Of a DNA stretch of 64,000 nucleotides, positions 46,564 to 59,121 are shown one piece after another. Position 1 is the stretch's first letter; each line of letters begins with the position of its first letter. The position numbers and the translations under genes are program-made. Origin of the DNA: Eudorina sp. 2006-703-Eu-15 (Eukaryota; Chlorophyta; Chlorophyceae; Chlamydomonadales; Volvocaceae); NCBI GenBank assembly GCA_003117195.1, contig BDSI01000004.1, positions 1 to 64,000 of the forward strand, given 5' to 3'. Under the pieces are notes generated by a model. It was not told the DNA's origin and searched no databases. It saw nothing but the letters and a program-made list of their open reading frames with translations.

Positions 46564-47131
46564 ACCCATGTTCATGGTAGCGAATAAAACTTGGCCACCT
46601 CCTTCCGGGTCAAGGCGCAACGATTAGCCAAGTCGTTTAGACTGGATATCAGCTCCACGGAGTGGGCGCAGCCGCGACTCCTCGCTACTCAGAACTGGGT
46701 TTTCAGCACTTGACCTAGTCGAAAATGCACCATGCTCCGAACATGCAAGATATAGTGGCCATGTTGTCCTGCCTGGATGTCGTCCAACCTGGCGGACAGA
46801 ATTTGCGCATGGGCTAGTGCAGACGTGTGTGAACTCGCTCCCTTGATTCCTCCACCTAACCCGGCCTGACTGGTAAAGCTTAACCGATGGGCCGCGGACC
46901 GGTGGGTGGGAGTCACCGGCATGCGCCTTCACGAACACACGGACGCTGTGATTTGGCACGCGCCTCATCAGCCGCCCCGGCACCCGCCCCGGCATCGCCC
47001 GATGCATCTGCTGCTGCTGACGGCCAACCGCAGCCAATGTCCAGCGGCGAACTGATACACACACCGGCACAAACGGGCCTCCTATCTCCCGCCCGCTGGT
47101 CCGAACCTTGTCCTGAACCCAACCCCCAACG

Positions 47132-47599
47132 TCAAAGCTCGCCAAATCTCCCAAGCTGCTGATGCAAAAGCAGCTCCGCCGGCGTCACCGCAGCCAACGG
47201 CAACGCCACAGCCGCCGCCAGGCCGGCCGCGGCCACGCCCTTCCTGTCGGTCAGGGACACGCTCGGATTGGCGTGGACTAGTGCAGCAGCAACTGAAGTG
47301 CCCCTCGGAGCGGGGCCGGGCAGGTGCAGACGTGGCAGGTGGCCCGGGGGAGGGTGGGTGGGAGATGCTGAGGCCCGGAGGCCCAGGCGGATGACCTCGT
47401 CATCGGCGGCGGCCCGTCCGCGCCTGCGGTAAGCGGCCCCGCCCCTGCGCCCGGCCCCGCCCTGCTGATTGCGGAGTGTGTCGAGGGCCCGGAGGGCGCC
47501 TTCACGGAGGCGCAGAGTGCCGCGGGAGTACTGCGTGCCGCTGCTGCTGTAGCTGGGCCGTGTCCCATATGCACACAAAAGATGCATGGTTGTGGCCAC
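47132..47599 (-). CDS. doubtful open frame, possible exon
   Basis: A 155-codon open frame directly downstream of the two-TM gene on the same strand. It contains a plausible helix (LREGALRALDTLRNQ) and an Ala/Leu-rich segment (AAAGLAAAVALPLAAV). There is no recognisable domain, and open frames of this length are common by chance in this GC-rich DNA. It may simply be 3' UTR of the neighbouring gene. Confidence 0.15.
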   Translation of the reverse strand: MATTMHLLCAYGTRPSYSSSGTQYSRGTLRLREGALRALDTLRNQQGGAGRRGGAAYRRRGRAAADDEVIRLGLRASASPTHPPPGHLPRLHLPGPAPRGTSVAAALVHANPSVSLTDRKGVAAAGLAAAVALPLAAVTPAELLLHQQLGRFGEL

Positions 47600-47644
47600 G
47601 GCGGCATTTCAATGCCATTCTACTGCTCGCCATCCGTGAGCTTC

Positions 47645-50099
47645 TCAGCGCTCCCCCCCGTCCGAACCCGCGGCGACACCCAGCCTGCGGCGCCGCCGGC
47701 TGCAAAGCAATGACCACGCTGCCCGCACTCGTCGCGCCAATGCCGGTGCAGCGAACACCCCGACCGACAGCAGCAGCACCAGCCCAAGGAAGCACATGGC
47801 CAGACCTGCGCATGCAGAGGGCGGGGCCGCGACGGCAACAACGTCGAAGGGAAGACCTGAAACCACAGCACTTCACAGCCATACATGCTTTGTAACCGCA
47901 GACCAAACCGTCCCTTGATCCCATGTCCCCGGCCTCCAAATGCGCTCATGCAAGCTACCCCCGCCACGCACCGACGGCGTGGAAGAGGATCTGCTGCTCC
48001 ACGTTTGGCGCCAGCCGCGCCACCAGGTCACTCTCCAGGAGGTCGGGATCGCGGCCGTGTCTGTGCGTCCGCACAGAAGTACGGCATCACAGGAGAGGCG
48101 GTACGGCGGGACACCGGGAATGGATTCAAGATCGAAAAAATGGAAGCCGGATCCCCGCCCGCCGCAGGACGCGACGTGCGATGCGGGGCTCCGTGCCGCC
48201 GAGGGATGAGGGTTGGGGGGGCCAAGACTCGTTTGTGACCGGCGCACAGCCCAGCAGGGTTTGCACGCCATGCCATGCACAGCCAGGCAAGTACTAGAAG
48301 GGTTGAGCAGGTCTGACCGGCCCGACCGATACCGCGTTACCGCCACACACCCGACCCCAACCTCGCTTACCTGACGGTTACGATGGTGCAATTGCGGGCG
48401 AACAGCGGCAGGTACACCCGGCCGTTAATGCGGTTGTTCCGCTCGTCCAGACGCCTCCACTGGCCCACCTCCCAGCCCCACTCCGGCCCGCAGCCGGGTC
48501 CGCCGCCCGTGGCACTGTCGGCGGTGTAGGCGCCACTGGCGTCATCACGGGCCACCTTGACACACAGCCCCCACAGGTACTCGGACACGGAGCACGTCTC
48601 GTCCGGCTGCCAGACGCCCTTCTCCTCATACACGCAGCGTCCCTCGCCCGCTGCGACACATGATGGCGATCGATGCCCAAGGTGGTTGGTTCAAGGGAGG
48701 CGAGACATCCGGGCCGGTCTGGACCCTCCGGGAAAGACGGATGAAGGGATGATGCCAGCTGCCCAGTGCAGCCGGTTCGACAGTTCACGTGTCAAGATAA
48801 ATTGGAACGCGCGCTGAGGGCGCAACCGTGGCGAACCGAGCGTGCACCCCCCACAAAAACGGTCCGCTTCATGCACGACGAGCATTTGCTGCCCAGTCCC
48901 TGTGAAGCCCGTGCTAACTCCGCATGGCTCGTTTTTGTGCATCACGTGTGTGTCAATTCACGCGGCTCCCGCGCTTCCTGCCCTCGGATGCCTGCATCAC
49001 CGGATCTTCGCGTGTACGGCCGTTCCGAAGCCCTGCCGTACCCACCCCTTGAAGTGCGCCGAAACCCCAAAGCCAACTTACCTGCCGGTACCGTGCGCTC
49101 CCGCGTAAACGCCACCTGACCCAAATCCACCACCGACACAGCGCCTGTGCGGGAGTCGGTGCCCCGCAGCGACAGCGCCACCGGGTGCCGCAGCTCCGGA
49201 ACCACCGGGCGCCACAACCGACTGTGCGATGCGTGGTGCTGGTCCATCAGCGGCACACGCGCGGGATGGAGCGTCTGCATCAGCCCCTCAACCCGGAACT
49301 CAAGCAGCGCGGCCTGGCTGGTGCCCCGCCGTCGCTTTGCTTTCTGCCGCTGCCGCTGCTGCAATTTCGGTTGTTGTTCTTCCTGGACGGGTTCGGAGGC
49401 AGCGGCGGTAAGGGTGGTGTTGTCGGGGGTAGAGCTCGCCGAATCCGGACGCGAGCGGATGCGTTTGGAGGGCCGGGAGTCCGGCTGCAGCGGCAGCGGC
49501 TGCTCGCGGCCCTGCACGAGCAGCTCCCAGCTGGTGGCTGCGAAGTCCTCCCCGAGGCCACGCTTCCAGGCCTGGAGGTCTGAGGGGCGGGATGGGGTAA
49601 GTGGGGGTGAGGATGGAGCAGCGCAATCGGGCCGTGAAGGGCTAGTGGGACACACAGCGGCGGCAGAGGCATTGGCAGTGGGCGGTGTCGTGGTAAGGAA
49701 ACGGTAGCGGGTGTGGGCGGCCATGAGGTTATCCCATCTCAAGCGCCGGTCATGCGTTGAGGAGGAGTTCAGACTGCGTCACGGACCCGCCCCGGCCAGT
49801 TATCCTGTGTGTAGTCCGATGCAACAGCGCTGCTTTAGCGCCGGCAGCCAAGCGGCGGCGTGAGAGGCACCGCTGCTTGTAGACCCGTGGCTCGGGCAGG
49901 CATGTACAGCCCCTGGACCGTACCCCTCCCTCCCTCACGGAATCAGCTGGGGGTGACATGGCGTCCACGCACGTTCGTAGTAGGCATCCTGGATCCGGCG
50001 ATGTAGGTGCGCGTAGTGGTTCCCCCGAACCAGGTAGACGCCCCCGAGGAGCAGCACCAGGGAGGTCGCGAAGAGGGCCCAGGCTGTGGTCTCCGTCAT
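47645..50099 (-). CDS. predicted membrane protein with N- and C-terminal transmembrane segments
   Basis: I do not recognise the family. Exons in transcription order: 50099-49969, 49737-49082, 48650-48371, 48060-47972 and 47856-47645. They total 1368 nt (455 aa) and close in frame, with GTAAGT and GTAAGC donors after exons 2 and 3. The exon 1 donor (GTGGAC) is chosen by phase. Alternative is GTGCGT four bases earlier. Residues about 5-23 (TAWALFATSLVLLLGGVYLV) form a signal-anchor helix. Residues about 401-425 (AMCFLGLVLLLSVGVFAAPA) form a second helix followed by an Arg-rich tail (CSRRRRRLG). Between them lie a Pro/Ser/Thr-rich linker, a basic cluster KAKRRRG at about 177-182 and a Cys/Trp-rich region with CVYEEKGVWQPDETC and RINGRVYLPLFARNC. 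That region looks like a folded domain. Function is unknown. Confidence 0.75.
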
Positions 50100-52458
50100 T
50101 TGGTCTCCGCCGCCGCTGTCCTGCCATCTGACACCTAACGCCTGGAGCAGGGGATTTTCAGGGAGTCAAGTGGGTTTGGAGGCTAGTCACAATTCACAGC
50201 CAGGAGGCCAGGTAGTTGCATCGGGTACTGTGTTTTGGCAGAGGCCTGCAGCCAGTCTGTCCCGTGCCCTTGAGAGAAGCTGCCGACGTCCCTACGACTT
50301 CTTTCTTATGACCTAGCAGGTTAACATGTGGGGTTATATTTGGATAAATATTTACCCTGTTGGGTAATCGTCTTGGTGACCCGCCCCGTGTGACTGGGCG
50401 AGGCTGTGTGTCGACGAACAATGTGGTCTGGTTGACATCGACAGGACGTTGTCGCATTTTGACTGTCGTTTCCTGCTCGGCAAAGCAATCAGCGTATGGC
50501 GTGTTTGCAAGGTAGTCTAAGTTCAGATTTCGTTATGATTCCGAAACCATGCGAATTGTTCCAAAATTTCCAGGAGCCTATCAAAATCAAATTTTTTTAC
50601 AATAAACTTGCAACCATTTGCTCCCAAACGTATGTACAACCTCAGCATCCATCCACTTCGCAAAAATCAGAAGGATAATATCCAGACCGACGCGATCCAG
50701 TGTGGCTTGCTCTGCATTATTTTTGAATGACATATTGATTCACTCGTCAAAACCTGGTTAATGTTCCCCGGCGTCAGCGAACGTCGGATACACGCCGATG
50801 CAGAGACAGCTGTTGGGGAGCTTGCCCTTGTGCAATATCGACGGCCTCAACATGCCGAGGTAAATATTAGTTACAGCATGGACTTTCTTGCCGTTATGGG
50901 CTGGCCGATCGTGCAAGACGCAGAGTTGTCGGGTCGCCTGCTGCCTACTGTTGCCAACGTCGAAACTTCTGCGTTGCTTCAGGCCCGCTGGCTACAAATT
51001 CTGGCTGAGACACTGCCGTGGAGCGAGACAGTTGCCGCAGTCCTGCGCCAAGCCGCGATAAGGGCCAGCGCGGCGCCCAACGCAGCCGATGAAGGCGGAG
51101 CATTAGGAGGTGCTCACCAAGCTGGTCGTCCTCAGCACCGCAAGGTCTGGAGCTAGGCAAATGCCGCAGATTTGTTGGACAACGACCCCAGGCAAAGCCA
51201 CTGGTGCAGAGGGCCTAGGTTGGCCTCTTTTCAGCGCGTCTGTGTTGGCGACCCGCTGCCTCCTGTTCGCGCTGTCCACTGGTTTCTACGAGGCTGACCA
51301 TTCTCCCTGCCATGGGAATGCGGCATTCAACGGTTGTCAGGATTCTTCCAAGCACACGAGAGATTTGGGTCTCGTGATCATAGTCGTCCCAGTGGCCATC
51401 TGCGCTGGCGTCCCATGACAACCTTGAAACTTGACCTTTTGCATCGTGTTGTGCACGGCCCTGCACGCCATCATCTTGTTTGCATTCAGGTCGGCTCCGA
51501 TGCCTGGACTCCTGGGAGAGCAACCGGACAGGAGGAGAGTGACGCAGATTCCGCACCCGAATTTGAACCTGGCGGTAGTTCGGGCCGCCGCCAAAGACGC
51601 AGCGGCGCTGACTTCGCGGGAGAGGGAGCTGGCGGAGGGGGCGCTGGCGGCATCCCATATTTGGGGGCGCAGACGATTCAGCTGGCACTCGCGACCCTGG
51701 GAGGCATTCCCGGGCACCTGGCGGGTGAGACCCCTGGGCGCTGGTGGACAATGGGGCATTGGGATGAAGCACATAAACTTATTTTGTTTGGAACATTCTG
51801 GTGTTCGGTAAGCGTTCGTCGCGTCGAGCGATGGAAGGAGCAAAGCAGCCGCTAGTGCCAGAGAACCTCTGCCCGGCGGGAGATGCCTGCGAGGGTTTCT
51901 GGGTCGGTTGACCTTGCGTTTGGAAGGGGGATGGTGAGGGGAGCGGGTTGGCTCCTCAGTTCCCACAGTGCTGACGTCACCGCCATTCCAAACATCTGGT
52001 GCCCCCCGCGTCTAGGGGTTGCGGAGGGCCGCTGCTCGGCGGCGGGCTTCACGCTGTCCGTGGCTATGGCGTCAACTGCCGAGGGCGGGCTGCCAGCTGC
52101 GCTGCTGCGCGTCGTCTCGCCGTACAGGTGCAGGACAAAACATTGGTTTTGGCGGGAGAGGGGCTGCCGGCTGCCGGCCGGTCGCTCGGCACGTGTAGGG
52201 TTGGGTATGGACTGACGAGGGGGATCTTGAGACGCAGCGGTCGACACGAATCTCCTGCGACCCAGATGGGATCGCGTCTCCCCGGTGCTGATTTCCGGTG
52301 ACCCGCATGCCACATCCGCTGTCATGGCCGATATCTCTGTGGTGACCCACATCGCGTGTGGTGACCCACATCACCTGCAGGCAACCCACATCACCTGTGG
52401 TCTCGAGCGCCTGCGCAACCCTGCTCAGGCAATGTGCGTCCTGCCGTCAGTGATTCCA
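50100..52458. other. divergent spacer, two-TM protein / kinase
   Basis: Holds the 5' regions of two divergent genes. The left 0.7 kb is AT-rich with no coding signal. The right part contains weak open frames that might be upstream exons of the kinase, and an imperfect repeat of GTGACCCACATCACCTG at about 52340-52402. No promoter element could be named. Confidence 0.45.
50761..51156 (+). CDS. possible small gene or upstream kinase exon
   Basis: A 131-codon ATG-started frame includes a protein-like stretch (LLQARWLQILAETLPWSETV, then AAVLRQAAIRASAA) with amphipathic helices. There is no recognised domain. It could be a separate small gene or an N-terminal exon of the kinase that starts 1.3 kb downstream. 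A splice donor GTAAAT lies at about 50862. The evidence does not decide. Confidence 0.25.
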   Translation: MFPGVSERRIHADAETAVGELALVQYRRPQHAEVNISYSMDFLAVMGWPIVQDAELSGRLLPTVANVETSALLQARWLQILAETLPWSETVAAVLRQAAIRASAAPNAADEGGALGGAHQAGRPQHRKVWS

Positions 52459-55400
52459 ATGAACTCGCCACCCCTGCTGCGCCCACACGTACATAACAGG
52501 GCGAGCTTGGAGCAGCTGCGGCCGCTGGGACGCGGCGGTTTCGGAAACGTCGTGGCGGTCCGCAGGTCAGAGAGAGCCCGCGAGAGAGGTGCTTTAATGA
52601 TGATGTTACAGTGCTGTTTGCGCGGTTACGGTAGGCCCAGCGCAGCCCACTTGGTACATTCGCTGACGCCAACCCCAACGCCTCCGCCGCACCTCTCCAC
52701 CCTATCTGTCTGCGCACCAGCCGCCTGGACCACCGCGTGATGGCGCTCAAGACGGTTTCCTTCCGCTCCGATCTGCCGCCATGGGCGCCCCAGGAGCAAT
52801 TGGAGCGGCAGCAGGCCAAACTGCTGCGAGAGGTCCGTTGGCCGGGTGTTGCTTCTGACCACGGGGTCGTAGCTCCGCAGGTCTGAGCGACGTGGTTGCT
52901 TGTTATGAAGTGGCCTGGTGTGGGGCTTCCGTGTCACATCTGTGAGCTCGGAGGCGATCGGAGGCCCCTGGACTACACTTTGTGTCTGTCAACGGTGACC
53001 GACCGGGTGTACATTGTACCGCAAACCGCCTCGTATACGGTAGTACCCCGTGTCAGCGGTATGTTCGTTTGTGCTGACCCAGATGCTTTGCGTCCCGAGC
53101 TAAGCCTTTGCCGAGCTAAGCGTTCACCGTTGCGCCTTGCAGGTTCAGGCGTTGGCGGGTCTGGACGGCAGCCCGCACGTGGTCCGTTACTACAGCGCCT
53201 GGATCGAGCCGGCCTGGGAGAAGCTGGGCCAGCAGATACAGCGGAGCGCAGGGCCAGGGCAGAGACGCGGGCCCGCGCGACAGGCGCAGGTGCGCGCCCC
53301 TCCCGCGCGTTGCTTTGATTGCGCCGTGCGTCGACCGAGGGAGACGGGTGGCGTGGCTCGGCGCGGCGTGGTGCTTTGGCTACACATGCACACTGAGTTT
53401 CCGATGTCACGATCAGAATTCCGCCTCGATGGTTCCCGACTTAGGAAGTACCTGTGCTTGAATTCTACGCTTGACGTGGCCCGGAGGTTTGAGCACAAGC
53501 CAGAAGGGGAGAGCAATGGCCATCGTTTGTCGGGCATTGCCGCCGAGGTGCCTCGTCCTTGACTCATGACGTTGTTGGTCGTCCCACCGCCGGGTCTGCA
53601 GGGCCAGGGGCAGGCGACTTATCATCAGGCACTGTCCGCAACGGTTCCGAACATGAAGGCTCCGCCGACGACCGCGGCAGGTACATAGCGGCGCCATTTT
53701 GCGAACTCTTTGCATGTACGACACCACGCAATGATGTGTTTGATCCATGCCTCCCAGTTCCGGCAACCCATGCATTCGCTCCTCTTGATGGCGCTCAGTC
53801 ATCCCAATTCACGAGCTGCTCGACGACGCACAGACCTAGTGTGGCATTGAACGAGCATGCTTTGAGGTGGTCTTCTTTGACAGGGTCAAACTCCAGCCAC
53901 CTACCGATTATGCGACGGCCCCTCAGTCCCCTGGTCTCGGGCTCTTTGGCCGCCGCTGTCGTCCTCGCGTCACCGCCGTCTGCAGGCCGCCGGCTTCGAG
54001 CGGTCAACCTTGCAACCCAAGCCGGCTTGCGCGAGGAACCCGCGCCGGCGGCCGTGGCATCTCCTAAGAAGCCGCAGCCCCTTGCGCACCTTCCCAACCA
54101 CATCCTCCCCATGCTCGCGCGGATTGGCAGCAACGAAAGCGGCCGCGGCGGCGGCGAGGGCTGTGGCGGCAGCGGCGCGCAGTCTTGTAGGATCCAGGAG
54201 CTCAGCGATGGCAGCAGCGCCAGCGACGGCGACGGCGCGAGTGGGCCCAGCCCGAACGAAATTGGTGGCGCGGACAGCGAGGCGGCTCCCGGTCTTGGCG
54301 GCAGGGCGCAACCTGTGACGCCCGGCCAGGGACGGCAGCACAGGCTGGCCCACGCGACCAGCATGGGTCGGGCGACCGCAGCCGCGGCTGCGGCGGCCGC
54401 CGAGCCGTTGCTGGCGGCGCTGACCTCCCAGGCGGCTCCAGATGCTGTTGCGCTGGCAGCGGCGGTAGCAGAGGCGGTGGCGGCGACGGAGGAGGCTCGC
54501 AGCCCGGATGAGCCGATCGTGACCCTCCCGCCCAGCAGCTCGGAGCCTACGCGGCGGCGGAGCTTTGATGATGTCGACGACGATGCCACATCGGACAGCA
54601 GCCGCGGCTTCGCCATCGGCGGCGGCCGAGGCGGCATGGCTGTCGGCGCGTTGACCGACGGCAGCACCGGTATCGCCGCCGCGGCCGCTGTGCTGCCGTC
54701 GCCCTCGCCCATCGTATCCCTTGCGAGTACACCCGAGGGGGGGTCGAGTCCGCTTTCACATTGGTGGAAGCTACCGCCGCACACTGGGTGGCGGAATCAG
54801 CACCCGCCGCCGCTTCACGTGTACTCGTCGCAGCCGCTGGTCATCAGCGTCAGCACCAGCCCTGAGGCCCCCACGGGCGCCACGCCGACCCTTGGGTCGG
54901 TCCTGTCCAGCTCCGTCGAGTCGATCCGCGTGCCCCCCGGCGCTCGGATGGCGATCAGCCCCGCGTACGGGCACCGCAACCGAAGTCCAACCGTCGTCAC
55001 TCCCGGCTCCAGCGACGGCGGCGGACGTCGCAGCTCCGGCGGCGCGAGCGACCGACGGGGGTTGCTAAAGGATACGGTATTGGGCAACACGAACCATGGC
55101 GACGTTGGCGGCTGCGGCGGTGACGATGGAAGCAGCGGCTGGGTGCGGCAGCACCAGGTGCCGCCGCCCGGGCACCGCAGCTCGGCCTTCGAAGGCAGCC
55201 CCCGACCGGCGGACAGGACCGCAACCCGCTCACGAAACGACAGCAGCAGCGGCGCCGAGTCGAGCTCCTCGTCCATGCGCTCCTCCGAAACCACGTCCTC
55301 CTCCTCCTCCGAAACCACGATGACCGCCGGCACGGCGACTGGGCCTACCCTCGGGCGTACGGCCGTCGCGGACGCCAACAGCGAGTACAGCTGGACGTTC

Positions 55401-58400
55401 GACCGCGGCGACGAGGTCGACGAGTCCGTCGCTGCTGCAGCTGGGCCGCGGCGGGGGGCCTTCGGCTCCGCCGCCGCCCGGATCGGCGAGCGAGGCGGCG
55501 GGAGAGGTGGGACGGCTTCGGAACGCAGGTCGCGCAAAGGCCGCCGCGGCAAGGACGCCGTCCGAGCCGGCGGTGGCCGGGGCGCGCGCGGCAGGAGGGA
55601 CAGCGGCGGCGGCAGCGAGGGCATCTTTGGTCCGCTTGAGGGCGCCACAAGCGCATCCGAGCGGCGCACACGCGCGGGCTGGGGTTGCCGCCGTCATGGC
55701 AGCGGCGGCGATGACAGCAGAAGTGTCAGCGGTAGCGGTAGCGGTAGCGGTAGCGACAGCGATAGCAGTAGCTACAGCAACAGCAGAAGCGGTAGCGACG
55801 ACAGCGGCAGCGGGAGCTGGAGTGAAAGCGGGAGTGAGAGCGGGAGTATTACCGAGACCGGACGCGCAAGCGAGGGCGCCATTGACAGGGGCAGGCGCCG
55901 CGCGTCGTCTCGCAGCAGCCTTGGCGTCCTCATCCCACCCACGCAGGGGCCCCTTCCGGCACCACGTCACCAGCGCCGCAGATCGGCCCCTCCTCCCATC
56001 ATCACCAGCCCGGTGGAGGAGGCAGACGGCGGTCCCCTCCGCCGGCGCGGCCCGCGGCCGCGGCATCGCCGCCACCAGCCCCTACCGACACTGGCCGAGG
56101 GCGCATCCGACTGCGTCGACGGGTCGCTCGCGGCAGCAGCGGCGACGGGCCTGGACCTTGCCGCACTGGCAGGCATACGGCGGTGGCCGTACACGTTGTA
56201 CATCAGCATGGAGCTCGCGCCGGGCCCTACGTTGACCACGTGGCTGCAGCGGCGGGCGGAACGGCTGAGCAGCCGCAGCCATGGGGCCCCCCTGCCTGAG
56301 AACCCGCCGGAGCCCGCCGCCCTGGAGCGGAGCATCTTCCGCCAGGTGGGGGCATCGGGTCCGAATATACCCTCCCCACCTAGGATTGGGTGTGTCATGG
56401 GTTGCCCTGTGTCTTCCCGTGTGGGGGGGAAGTGGATCAGCGCGGTCTGGAGTCTGTGGATTCTGTGCGACCTGCCGTACGATCCGCCAAGTGATCTGCC
56501 GTACGGGCCCTTATGCTCTGGAACCCATCGTCTCAGCTACGCGTCCTCAACACAGCGCGGCGGGTGTACGGAGTACGGGTGGGCTACCCGCGACGCTTGC
56601 CTCCTCGTCCCATGCGTGGAACGAATGCCCGGGTGCATCCTTGAGACTGAATGGACGTTGCATGGGTCACACCGAGCAAGCGTCCAAATGTAGGTGAACA
56701 AGGCAGCCTCCGAATGTTGCGCTTCGTCTCCGCGCGCCAAGCTGTTAGTGGCATACACGGTATGGTGGGCCCAGCCTAAACTCCGCCCTGAACTAAATCG
56801 GCCCCCTGGGTCATCTTGGTCCACATGGATGGCATTAGTGAACGTTACATGGGCTTTTTGCCACACTACAGATCTTGACGGGCTTGTCCTACGTCCACGC
56901 CGCGGGCATCATCCACCGCGACCTGAAGCCGGCCAACATCTTCCTGGTTCCGGTGGTGGCGAAGCCGGGCGCGGCGGATGCGACAGGTTGGGAGGCCGTC
57001 GCAGGGACCCCTACTGTTGCTGCTGCTGCGGCGGCGGCGAAGGCGGTGGGCGGTGGCGGGGGCGCCAGCGCGGAGTGCTACCTGGTCAAGATAGGGGACT
57101 TTGGGCTGGCGGTGGCGCACGAGGTGGGTGGGCATCCTGGGCATCGGGACGTATCGCAGGACGGCTGGCAAATTGCCGGGGAATCGACAGGTAGAAGTCG
57201 GCTCCGTGCGTATCCCTTCACGCCTGGACCTGTCGATAGCTTTGGGTTCGTGATCGCAGCGGCAGGGTGACAAGACCGCAGCGAAGATGTACCCTCCTAC
57301 CTGTTCCTGCCTGTTCCTGCCCTGCGCATCTGGCCGTTTGACAGGATGCATCAGTCACTCATGAGGACGCCGCCAGCCCCGCCGGGCCGCGCCTCCCCTC
57401 CTCCTCGTCATCCTCCGGCGGCGCCTTCAGCGCCGCAACAGTCACCACCACCACCACCTCCGGCGGCGGCACAGCGACCTACCGCCGGATGTCCTCTCTC
57501 CAGCTGGGCCCCAGCATGGCCATGACTGGCCACGACGCTGACTCGGGATTCGCCAGCGGGGGCCCCGCGGGCGCCGCCGCGCGGCCGCGGCGGTCCGCCG
57601 CCGCCGCCCTCTTCGGCGGCATCCAGGGCGACAGCGGTCTGCGGCGGCTCGAGAGCAGCTCCACGTCAGCGCACACGTCAGGCGTGGGTACGGCGTCGTA
57701 CAGCGCCCCCGAGCAGCTGCGGGAGCAGTCCGCCGGTGTGTCGCACTACGGGCCGGAGGTGGACATCTACCCGCTGGGCCTGATCCTCATGGAGCTGTTC
57801 TGTATCCACACAACAGGTGCGCACCATTCCGATCGAGCTGTTGGTGGCCGCTGTCTTGATCGACACAGGCGCGTCCCGGTGGGCGGCGCGGAGTCCGCTG
57901 GATGCCCTCGCCCTGGCGCGTCTTGAATCTGGCTATCTGGGTGCTCTCGCTCTTCAACCGGACGGCTCGTATGCCGGAAAGTCCGTGAGCCCTGCATACA
58001 TCTCCCGTCCATTCCCGCACCCATGGCGCAGTAGCCTCTTACTGATACGTACCACCACGTCGTGCCTCACCCGCCCCACGGACCTCGGTGTGGCCGCAGC
58101 CATGGAACGCGCCAACGCCATGCGTGAGGCGCGGCAGGGCCGCCTGCCCGCCTCGTTCCTGCGGACCTACCCCGGCGAGGCCAAACTCGCTGAGGCCTGC
58201 CTGCGCGCCCGGCCGGAGCTCCGGCCCAGCGCCGGACAGCTCCTGGCCTTCCTCGACGTGCTGTGGGGCGCCCCAGGCCCCGATGGGCCGCAGACCGCTG
58301 AGGGCGCCAAGCGGCCCAGCAACGCTGCTGCCGCTGCGGCGGCGGGTGGTGGTTTCGCGGGCGGCCGGTCTGGGAATGGGTCTGCGGCGGCGGCGGCGGC

Positions 58401-59121
58401 AGCGCACGCACGCATGGCCGGTGGGGGCGGCAAGGGCCAAGCCCCGGAAAGCAACCTGCACGGAACGGGCTTTAGTCGAGCGTTCTCCGGTCTTGCGGCC
58501 TGGCGCGGCCGTGTGGGTGACGAAGGCGCGTCCGGGCTGACGGCTGCAGCTGCCGCTGGCGGCAGCGCGCTGCAGCGGGCCACGTCCGGGCCGGCGCCGC
58601 CGCGCAACTCGCCGTTCATAGGGCCGCAGCGGCCTCTCCTGCCGGCAGCTCCCCCGTCCCCGCCACCGCAGCTGCAGCGCTTCTTCTGGGGTTCGCGGGG
58701 GGGCCCTATAGGGATCGGGTCATCAACACCCGGCGAGGTGCGCGGCCCCGGCGGCGCCGGCTCTGGCAGCTTCCGTGGGCCTACGGCTGTGGCGGTGGCG
58801 CGAGTTCTGGAAGACGTTGGGACTCAAACAGACATCACTTGGCTGTCCACAGACCAGCCGTTTCTGCGGCCGGTCGGGGACGTCCGGGAGTCAGCGGATA
58901 CAATCGCTGCGGCTGCGGCTGCGGCTGCGGGGGCTGTATCGCGCACGGCCGTGGGAGGGAGGGCAGCCGATGTTGGACCCGCTGAGGCACCCCTTGCCGG
59001 TGATGGCGAGGCAAGGGATGAGGCGCACAGGGCTGCACTGCGGGCACGCCTGCAGGCTCTGGAAGCAGAGGCGCAACGGCTGCGGGAGCAGCTGGGCGGC
59101 GGAGGAGCGGCGGGGCCATGA
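52459..59121 (+). CDS. eIF2-alpha-kinase-like protein kinase with giant kinase inserts
   Basis: Exons: 52459-52565, 52721-52832, 53143-53289, 53602-53680, 53986-56345, 56872-57123, 57345-57816 and 58100-59121. They total 4551 nt (1516 aa), all phases matching. Kinase motifs in order: GRGGFG loop (24-29), K46 (MALKTV), helix-C E73 (LLREVQ), RYYSAWIE (88-95), MELAPG (about 887), [12 protein letters not shown] (948-959), KIGDFGLA (about 1008-1015), SAPEQ (about 1139) and [14 protein letters not shown]. The RYY-AWIE strand and the MERA-type motif after [10 protein letters not shown] are typical of the eIF2-alpha kinase (PEK/GCN2/HRI) group, which phosphorylates eIF2-alpha under stress. Between RYYSAWIE and MELAPG sit about 785 Ser/Gly/Ala-rich residues. 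The activation segment is about 130 residues. The C-terminus is a short coiled coil ([18 protein letters not shown]). No sensor domain is visible upstream, and extra 5' exons are possible. Confidence 0.87.

Larger units (their letters stand above)
45849..47644. other. convergent 3' spacer, reductoisomerase / two-TM protein
   Basis: Contains the reductoisomerase 3' UTR (to about 46575). It holds a 29-nt direct duplication (about 46050-46077 and 46079-46106, around CCCCAAGGCGCATGCTCTG) and a perfect hairpin at 46498-46524. The remaining 1 kb has no supported gene. One weak minus-strand frame is listed separately. Confidence 0.5.

Noticed and set aside
51334..51855. Open frames in all three plus frames and on the minus strand upstream of the kinase
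   Set aside because: Different frames look equally plausible and none continues into the kinase by a clear splice. It is noted only as possible upstream exon territory.
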